From assembly GCA_900754955.1 (NCBI GenBank), contig CAAEEV010000055.1, forward strand, positions 1 through 6,211: a stretch of 6,211 bases of DNA. Direction: 5' to 3'. Under the pieces are notes generated by a model. The model searched no databases, had not been told where the DNA came from, and saw only the letters and a program-made list of their open reading frames with translations. Below are positions 1-4,961 of this stretch, piece by piece. Within the stretch, counting starts at the first letter, position 1, and each line of letters begins with the position of its first letter. This DNA comes from Eggerthellaceae bacterium (lineage in GTDB: Bacteria; Actinomycetota; Coriobacteriia; Coriobacteriales; Eggerthellaceae). The position numbers and the translations under genes are program-made.

Positions 1-203
1 ACGAGGCTGCCGCCGCGAGCGAGGCCGACTTCATCCCCTATGTGGAAAACGCGGAAGGCAAGTACACCTACGACGTGCCCGTTGATGCGCTCGACGAGGA
101 CACCGCCTGCGCCGCGTGGAGCATTAGAAGGGAGCGGTGGTACGACCGCACGCTCGTATTCGAATCCGCTGGCGTCGATCTGCGCGCCGACGCACTGAAG
201 TAA
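1..203 (+). CDS. C-terminal fragment of a secreted/surface protein with a NEAT-like beta domain
   Basis: The reading frame is open from base 3 to the TAA at 201-203 and gives 66 residues; the start lies outside the window. The fragment has the look of the last strands of an extracellular beta-sandwich domain: acidic and alternating, with a PVDALDED segment, then RRERWYDRTLVFES near the end. I recall similar WYDRT-type domain ends in surface proteins encoded beside iron or heme ABC transporters of Gram-positive anaerobes, but no search was done and the family is not named with certainty. The PV-x-LDED segment followed by an aromatic-rich last strand also appears in the N-terminal domain of the next gene. 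The visible end has no LPXTG motif and no C-terminal membrane anchor, so the protein is presumably secreted or anchored at its N-terminus. The next gene begins 4 nt after the stop, so the two share an operon. A role as ligand-binding partner of the transporter is inferred. Confidence 0.75.
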   Translation, partial: EAAAASEADFIPYVENAEGKYTYDVPVDALDEDTACAAWSIRRERWYDRTLVFESAGVDLRADALK

Positions 204-207
204 CGCC

Positions 208-1779
208 ATGCGGTCGATTCTTCCCAAGGGGGAAAACAGGAAGCGCCGCAGCATCGCGGCGCGCGCGATCGCCTACGTTCTCGTCGCCCTGCTCGCGCTT
301 CCCTTCGCGGGGTGCAGTGCGAGTCCGAACGCGACCGGTGGCACGGCGGGCTCTCAGGAATACACTGTGAGCGTCTCGCTTTCCGGCGGGTCAGGGCGCG
401 CAAGCATCGCCTCACCAACCACAATTGTGAAGGATGGCGACTCCTACACCGCGACCATCACCTGGTCGAGTTCGAACTACGACAAGATGACCGTCGACGG
501 CGTGGACTACGCGCCCGTAAACGACGGCGGCAACTCCACGTTCGAGATACCCGTCACGCTCGACGAGGACATAGCCGTGTCGGCCGAGACCGTCGCCATG
601 TCGACGCCGCACACCATCGACTACACGCTCCACTTCGACTCATCCACCATGAAGGAGAAATCGAGCGACGATGCAAGCGGCGGTTCCCCCGCGGGAACGG
701 CTTCAAGCGTCGCGGCCGACTTCCACAACGCCGATTTGGGCTGCGGCTGGGAGCCGACGGGGGCGCTTCAGCTTGAATACGCCAAGCACTTCACTGTCGA
801 CGAGTTCGAAGGCGGCTTGCGGCTTATCTGCGTTTCGAACGGGGAGCGCTTCCTCGTGGTGCCGCAGGATGCGAAGGTACCTGATGGGTTGAGCTCCGAC
901 ATCGCGGTCATAAGGCGCCCCGCCGACAAGGTGTACCTTGTGTCGTCGGCGACGATGTGCCTGGTCGACGCGCTCGATGCGAACGACAATATCTTAATGT
1001 CGGGCACGAAGGCCGACGATTGCTCGGTCGCAGGCTTCAAAAGCGCGCTCGAAAGTGGGGCGATCGCCTACGGCGGCAAGTACAGCGCGCCCGACTACGA
1101 GCGAATATCGGCCTCGGGCTGCACGCTTGCCATCGAGAACACCATGATCAACCACACGCCCGATGTGAAGGAAAAGCTGCAGAAGCTCGGTCTCGTCGTG
1201 CTCACCGAACAGTCGTCGAGCGAGCCCGAAGCACTCGGGCGCGTCGAGTGGATTAAGCTTTTCGGCGTCCTGTTCGACAAGGAAGACGAGGCCGCGCACC
1301 TGTTCAACGAGCAGAAGGCCCGCGTCGAGCAAACGTCGGGGCTCGCGTCGTCAGGTAATACCGTGGCGTATTTCTACATTAACTCGAACGGGGCCGCCGT
1401 CACGCGGCGGGCGGGCGACTACGTGGCGCAGATGATCGAGCTTGCAGGCGGCAACTACGCGCTCGATGACGCGCAGACGGCGTCGGCGTCAGGTTCGTCA
1501 GTAACGCTCGAAATGGAGCGCTTCTACGCGACGGCGAAGGATGCCGACATCATCGTCTACAACGGCACCATCGACGAATCGGTTGCCACCTTGAGCGACT
1601 TCGTAGGCAAAAACGCGCTATTGTCGCAGTTCAAAGCCGTGAAGAACGGCAACGTCTGGGTCACAAGCGCCGACATGTACCAGCAGATGACTTCTACCGC
1701 CGACATTATCGACGAGCTGCACGGGGCGTTCACCGGCGATGACACGAGCGACTTCCATTATCTGAGGAAGCTCGGCTAG
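208..1779 (+). CDS. ABC transporter substrate-binding lipoprotein (iron/heme/corrinoid type) with extra N-terminal beta domain
   Basis: This 523-residue protein should capture the ligand outside the membrane and deliver it to the permease encoded next. A basic N-terminus, a hydrophobic stretch (residues about 21-33) and the sequence PFAGC form a signal peptide with a lipobox, giving a lipidated Cys36; Phe at -3 is less usual than Leu. Residues about 50-145 form a beta-rich domain (YTATITWSSSNYD, FEIPVTLDED, TIDYTLHFDSS) that resembles the end of the upstream protein. A Ser/Gly/Ala-rich linker (about 146-175) leads to a type III, BtuF/FhuD-like periplasmic-binding domain (about 180-520), with LGRVEWIKLFGVLF at 342-355 and AGDYVAQMIELAGGNYALDD at 401-420. 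With its added domain it is longer than usual binding proteins of about 300-380 residues. The ATG at 208 lies 4 nt after the previous stop with only a weak GAAG site (197-200), but no later start would keep the signal peptide. Ligand unknown. Confidence 0.9.
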   Translation: MRSILPKGENRKRRSIAARAIAYVLVALLALPFAGCSASPNATGGTAGSQEYTVSVSLSGGSGRASIASPTTIVKDGDSYTATITWSSSNYDKMTVDGVDYAPVNDGGNSTFEIPVTLDEDIAVSAETVAMSTPHTIDYTLHFDSSTMKEKSSDDASGGSPAGTASSVAADFHNADLGCGWEPTGALQLEYAKHFTVDEFEGGLRLICVSNGERFLVVPQDAKVPDGLSSDIAVIRRPADKVYLVSSATMCLVDALDANDNILMSGTKADDCSVAGFKSALESGAIAYGGKYSAPDYERISASGCTLAIENTMINHTPDVKEKLQKLGLVVLTEQSSSEPEALGRVEWIKLFGVLFDKEDEAAHLFNEQKARVEQTSGLASSGNTVAYFYINSNGAAVTRRAGDYVAQMIELAGGNYALDDAQTASASGSSVTLEMERFYATAKDADIIVYNGTIDESVATLSDFVGKNALLSQFKAVKNGNVWVTSADMYQQMTSTADIIDELHGAFTGDDTSDFHYLRKLG

Positions 1780-1783
1780 CACC

Positions 1784-2824
1784 ATGAGAAGCCGACTTTC
1801 CATGGCATACGACGAATCGGGGCGCGCCGCGCGGTGTCGCGTCGTGACGGCGCTGCTCGCTGTTGCCCTCATCGTGCTCGTCGGGACCAACCTGTGCATC
1901 GGGAGCGTGCTCGTGCCCGCAGACCACATCCCCGGCATCCTTTCGGGCGGCGCGGCCAATTCCATGGAAAGCCAGGTCATCTGGGAGATTCGCCTGCCGC
2001 GCGTGCTTTCAGCCGTACTTCTCGGCGGGGCACTTTCGCTCTCCGGGTTCCTGCTGCAGACGTTTTTCAACAACCCCATCGCCGACCCGTTCATCTTGGG
2101 CGTCTCCTCGGGCGCAAAGTTCGTCGTCGCGCTTACGATGATCGTACTTCTGGGCGCGAACCAGGCCATGTCCTCGCCGGCCATGGTGGCCGCAGCGTTT
2201 CTGGGCTCGCTTATCACCATCGGCTTCGTGCTCCTCATCGCACGGCGCATAAGTTCCATGGCCATGCTCATCGTGGCGGGGGTCATGGTGGGATACATCT
2301 GCTCGGCGGCGACGAACTTCCTCATCGCCTTCGCCGACGACCAGTCCATCGTGAACCTGCACAACTGGTCTTTGGGTAGCTTCTCGGGTTCGAGCTGGGA
2401 CGACATCGCGTTCATCGCGGTCGTGGTGATCACCGTGAGCGCATGCGTATTCGCGATATCGAAGCCCCTTTCCGCCTTCCAGCTGGGAGAGGCCTACGCG
2501 AAAAGCGTCGGCGTGAACGTCGCACGCTTCCGCGTGGTGCTCGTCCTTCTAGCGAGCATGCTCTCCGCCTGCGTGACCGCGTTCGCTGGTCCGGTGTCGT
2601 TCGTAGGCATCGCGGTTCCGCATCTCGTGAAGTCGGCGCTAAAGTCGTCGAAGCCCATCCGCGTGATTCCTGCGTGCTTCTTGGGAGGCGCCATCTTTTG
2701 CGCGGGCTGCGATTTGATCGCGCGCACGCTGTTCTCCCCCGTCGAGCTTTCCATCAGCGCCGTCACCGCCATCTTCGGCGCTCCGGTGGTTATCGCGCTC
2801 ATGTTAAAGAAGCGGGTGAGGTAG
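1784..2824 (+). CDS. FecCD-family ABC transporter permease
   Basis: This 346-residue protein is the membrane channel of an iron-chelate/heme/corrinoid importer and has full family length. The family core is clear: RLPRVLSAVLLGGALSLSG at residues 69-87, then Q91, NNPIADP at 95-101 and ILGVSSGA at 103-110. NWSLGSFSG follows at 194-202 and AGPVSFVGIAVPHLVK at 268-283. This last motif is the cytoplasmic loop that touches the ATPase; it ends in Lys where Arg is usual. A closing GAPVV segment and basic tail complete the family pattern. About ten membrane segments are expected, the first near residues 20-40. Only one permease is encoded, so a homodimer is likely. The ATG at 1784 is 4 nt after the lipoprotein stop, and the AGGAAG at 1765-1770 lies rather far upstream. 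An in-frame ATG at 1802 (residue 7), behind GAGAAG at 1786-1791, is an equally plausible start. Confidence 0.95.
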   Translation: MRSRLSMAYDESGRAARCRVVTALLAVALIVLVGTNLCIGSVLVPADHIPGILSGGAANSMESQVIWEIRLPRVLSAVLLGGALSLSGFLLQTFFNNPIADPFILGVSSGAKFVVALTMIVLLGANQAMSSPAMVAAAFLGSLITIGFVLLIARRISSMAMLIVAGVMVGYICSAATNFLIAFADDQSIVNLHNWSLGSFSGSSWDDIAFIAVVVITVSACVFAISKPLSAFQLGEAYAKSVGVNVARFRVVLVLLASMLSACVTAFAGPVSFVGIAVPHLVKSALKSSKPIRVIPACFLGGAIFCAGCDLIARTLFSPVELSISAVTAIFGAPVVIALMLKKRVR

Positions 2825-4171
2825 ATGGGGAAATTCGTGCCGCGGCCCAAAACGCTCGGAGGGGACATTCCATGCTTAGACAATCCTGAGCTCGCTCGAA
2901 AGTGCCAGAAGGCACTTTCGGCTCGTGCGGAACTGCGCGCGAAACGCCTCCTCCGAGCGGAGTCGAACCTCGAAACCCCGGTCGAAACGCAGGCTGACGG
3001 AGCGCCGCTTTTCCGCATAAGCGACCTGTCGGCAGGCTACGACAAGAAGGTCGTAGTCGAAGGCATCGATCTGGAGGTTCGCGCGGGCGACGTCGTGGCG
3101 CTCATCGGGCCGAACGGCTCGGGCAAGTCGACCATCTTGAAAACCATCACACGCCATCTGGCACCGCTTGCCGGCGCGGTCGAGCTCGACGGGCGGGAGA
3201 TTTCCCGATGGAAGCCGGCGGAGTTCGCAAGGAACCTTGCCGTTATGCTGACAGATCGCCCCCGGACCGAGCTTCTCACCTGCCGCGATATCGTAGAGGC
3301 GGGAAGGCATCCCTACACCGGGCGAATGGGCACACTCTCGCCCGACGACCATAGTCGGGTCGACGAGGCCATGAAAATCGCACATGTGGAAGAGCTCGCC
3401 GAGCGCGACTTCATGCAGATAAGCGACGGGCAACGCCAGCGCGTCATGCTCGCACGCGCCATCGCGCAGGATCCGCGTGTGCTCGTGCTCGACGAGCCCA
3501 CGTCGTATCTCGATATCCGCTACCAGATCGACCTGCTGCGAATACTTCGCCACCTTGCGAAATCGCAGAATGTGGCTGTCATCATGTCCATCCACGAACT
3601 CGAGCTCGCGCAGAAAAGCGCCGACAAGGTGATTTGCGTGAAGGACGGCCGGGTCTTCCGCGCCGGCGCACCCGAGGGCATATTCACGCGCGAGACGATT
3701 GGCGAGCTCTACGGCCTTCAACATGGCACCTTCAACGAGCGCTTCGGCAGCGTGGAAATTGGGCGCCCGCACGGCGATGCGCACACGTTCGTCATCGCCG
3801 GCGCAGGTACGGGGTCGGCTGTGTTTCGCCAGCTCATCCGGCAGGGCAAGGCGTTCTACGCGGGCGTTCTGCACGAAGGGGACATCGACTGCGAGCTCGC
3901 GCGCGACCTGGCGACGGAATGCGTGGCCGAGCGCGCCTTTGAGCCGATCGGGGATAAAACCATAGCCCGCGCCAAAGAGCTCCTCGTCCACTGCGCGCGC
4001 CTTATCGTGTGCCCCGCCGCCTTCGGCACCATAAACGCCCGCAACGCAGAGCTCGTCGAGTTCGCACGCTCGCATGGTATCGAGGTCATGCGAGCATGCG
4101 AAGGCACATCGGAGGATTCCCAATTGGATACGCCTAGGCGCGGTCCAAGAAATCGTCCGCACCCCCTTTAG
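2825..4171 (+). CDS. ABC transporter ATPase (FepC/BtuD-like) with N-terminal extension and C-terminal domain of unknown function
   Basis: This 448-residue protein should power the importer on the cytoplasmic side. The ABC core spans residues about 62-305: Walker A GPNGSGKST at 95-103, signature ISDGQRQR at 199-206, Walker B VLVLDE at 219-224, D-loop YLD at 228-230 and switch His257. Where relatives have a Q-loop glutamine, this one reads LAVMLTDR (139-145), with Thr143 in place of Gln. I recall LTxR at this place in a clostridial/coriobacterial subfamily. The core is preceded by about 60 charged, helix-prone residues and followed by about 130 residues with FVIAGAGTGS at 322-331, GVLHEGDIDCELARDLA at 347-363 and AERAFEPIGD at 369-378. 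This tail resembles a Rossmann-like fold, and its function is unknown. Ordinary family members have about 250-270 residues. The ATG abuts the permease stop; only GGTGAG lies just upstream. The only later in-frame start before the core is GTG 2837. The last 12 or so residues are unusually Arg/Pro-rich and may not be conserved. Confidence 0.88.
   Translation: MGKFVPRPKTLGGDIPCLDNPELARKCQKALSARAELRAKRLLRAESNLETPVETQADGAPLFRISDLSAGYDKKVVVEGIDLEVRAGDVVALIGPNGSGKSTILKTITRHLAPLAGAVELDGREISRWKPAEFARNLAVMLTDRPRTELLTCRDIVEAGRHPYTGRMGTLSPDDHSRVDEAMKIAHVEELAERDFMQISDGQRQRVMLARAIAQDPRVLVLDEPTSYLDIRYQIDLLRILRHLAKSQNVAVIMSIHELELAQKSADKVICVKDGRVFRAGAPEGIFTRETIGELYGLQHGTFNERFGSVEIGRPHGDAHTFVIAGAGTGSAVFRQLIRQGKAFYAGVLHEGDIDCELARDLATECVAERAFEPIGDKTIARAKELLVHCARLIVCPAAFGTINARNAELVEFARSHGIEVMRACEGTSEDSQLDTPRRGPRNRPHPL
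2858..2889 (+). other. Strong ribosome binding site and out-of-frame ATG inside the ATPase 5' end (five-codon ORF MLRQS)
   Basis: GGAGGGG at 2858-2864 sits 7 nt before an ATG at 2872, a far better initiation signal than that of the annotated ATPase start at 2825. The ATG opens a frame of only five codons ending at TGA 2887-2889, one frame off the ATPase. Removing a single base just after this ATG would join it to the ATPase frame as M-LDNPELARK. The signal could be the true start disturbed by an indel or sequencing error, a leader peptide, or chance. Confidence 0.4.
2897..2920 (+). other. Perfect 10-bp hairpin inside the 5' part of the ATPase gene
   Basis: CGAAAGTGCC (2897-2906) and GGCACTTTCG (2911-2920) are exact reverse complements around an AGAA loop. 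There is no T-run after it, so it is not an intrinsic terminator. It lies 7 nt after the stop of the five-codon ORF starting at 2872, a position where it could affect translation or mRNA stability within the operon. It also encodes part of the ATPase N-terminal extension (around RKCQKALS). Its role is inferred, but the pairing is certain. Confidence 0.6.
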
Positions 4172-4211
4172 GTTGTTAAAAGACCTATTCAGTCCCTATT
4201 TCACCGCAACT

Positions 4212-4345
4212 CAGGGGAGGTAAGGCGCATGTGCTATTCGAAACGAGATTCCAAACTCGAAAGGCCGCTCAACGTCAGATTATTAGCAACCTCCGAGACG
4301 CGCTCGATAGGAACCGAGCCGTCAGACAGTGCCCACGTGCGATAG
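4212..4345 (+). pseudogene. Orphan gene start: strong RBS and ATG leading into a 38-codon ORF antisense to the TetR 3' end
   Basis: The purine-rich run AGGGGAGGTAAGG at 4213-4225 followed by ATG 4229-4231 is a textbook initiation site. The frame begins MCYSKRDSKLERPL and stops at TAG 4343-4345 after 38 codons. Nearly all of it lies antisense to the end of the TetR gene, which stops at 4234. It may be the beginning of a former gene whose body was lost when two DNA segments joined near 4230-4260, or a small real protein. I do not recognise the peptide with certainty. Confidence 0.25.
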
Positions 4346-4845
4346 ATACCGATAATGCCCGACAGCAAAAACGCCAGATAGTAGTCGAACATCTCGTCCT
4401 TGAGACCTTGGGGCAGCAGATCGCGCTCGGCAATCTCGTGTTCGAGCGGCGCACGAAGACGAACCATGAAATCATCGAGCGGAATATTCTCGATCAGCTG
4501 ACGATTGAGCACCAAGTTGTTGCACAGTGCCTCGTTAACGGTTTTAAAGAAGGTCGCCGCCGCGCCAAGAGCGCGCTCGTTGGCGTCACCGTCCATAGAA
4601 GCAAGCGTTTTCTCGACCGAGTCGACAATCATCTCCACCACATCGACGGCAATGGCATCGAGCAGGCCGTCAACCGTACCAAAGTGAACGTAAAAGGTCT
4701 TGCGGTCGACATTGGCCTCGCGCGCGATGGCACTCACCGTAATGTCTGCCAGCGGCTTTTCCATGAGCAGGCGCTCGAAAGCCGAAAGGATGGCATTACG
4801 GCTGCGAACGATGCGGCGGTCAAGACGCGGTTTGATGGTTGCCAT
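4234..4845 (-). CDS. TetR/AcrR-family transcriptional regulator
   Basis: This 203-residue protein has a TetR-type N-terminal DNA-binding domain: RSRNAILSAFERLL (residues 14-27), then DITVSAIAREANVDRKTFYVHFGTVDGLLDAI (34-65), where the HTH recognition region is VDRKTFYVHF. The rest is an all-helical ligand/dimer domain. Its end (DYYLAFLLSGIIGIYRTWALSDGSVPIERVSEVANNL) resembles the C-terminal domain found in many DhaS-like TetR regulators of Gram-positives. The start chosen is the ATG whose complement is at 4843-4845 (MATIKPRLDRR), because AAGGGA lies 8 nt before it. An in-frame ATG at 4872 would add nine residues but has no ribosome binding site. The gene follows the membrane protein gene in the same direction after a gap of 116 nt and converges with the ABC operon. 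The target genes and effector cannot be read here; autoregulation is suggested by the inverted repeat upstream. Confidence 0.93.
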   Translation of the reverse strand: MATIKPRLDRRIVRSRNAILSAFERLLMEKPLADITVSAIAREANVDRKTFYVHFGTVDGLLDAIAVDVVEMIVDSVEKTLASMDGDANERALGAAATFFKTVNEALCNNLVLNRQLIENIPLDDFMVRLRAPLEHEIAERDLLPQGLKDEMFDYYLAFLLSGIIGIYRTWALSDGSVPIERVSEVANNLTLSGLSSLESRFE

Positions 4846-4888
4846 GGGCGTGTCCCTTCGATATGCGAGCATTCATCAACAGATGAGA

Positions 4889-4912
4889 GATAATCTACGT
4901 AAGAGGATTATC
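4889..4912. promoter_or_regulatory. Inverted repeat upstream of the TetR gene, candidate operator
   Basis: GATAATC (4889-4895) and GATTATC (4906-4912) are exact reverse complements separated by 10 nt that include the palindrome TACGTA (4896-4901). The 24-bp span, AT-rich arms and position 43 nt upstream of the preferred TetR start fit a TetR-family operator for autorepression. The arms also resemble -10 hexamers on the minus strand (GATAAT, GATTAT), so binding would block a promoter. No convincing -35 element was seen. A smaller TCATC/GATGA repeat lies next to it at 4873-4886. Confidence 0.5.
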
Positions 4913-4961
4913 CCCCATACGGCACAAATATGCCCCGCATCATGAAGAACGCACGACTGCC

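Noticed and set aside
68..424. 118-residue minus-strand frame across the first gene junction
   Set aside because: Arg/Ser-rich shadow of two real + strand frames, with no supporting start signal.
1618..2433. 271-residue open frame antisense to the lipoprotein end and permease
   Set aside because: Low-complexity Met/Ala/Ser-rich translation typical of the complement of a membrane protein gene; no domain and no good start signal.
2872..2892. RF2-type programmed +1 frameshift at TCC-TGA joining MLRQS to the ATPase
   Set aside because: Slipping from TCC to CCT does not keep good codon pairing and no SD-like stimulator sits at the proper short distance; an indel or alternative start is simpler.
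2876..4162. 428-residue open frame antisense to the ATPase gene
   Set aside because: It mirrors the ATPase codon pattern in GC-rich DNA, shows no recognisable domain, and lies opposite a gene with intact Walker and signature motifs.
4169..4187. TAGGT/ACCTA repeat after the ATPase stop as a terminator
   Set aside because: The stem is only 5 bp, AT-rich, with a 9-nt loop and no T-run, too weak to call.
4231..4893. 220-residue open frame on + opposite the TetR gene, starting GTG at 4231 behind the strong RBS
   Set aside because: The frame is antisense to a clear TetR protein and looks like its reverse reading. The RBS itself is kept as a separate observation, but a 220-residue product is not supported.
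4921..4934. GGCA/TGCC hairpin after the flippase-like gene as a terminator
   Set aside because: Only 4 bp of stem and no T-run in the transcript direction.
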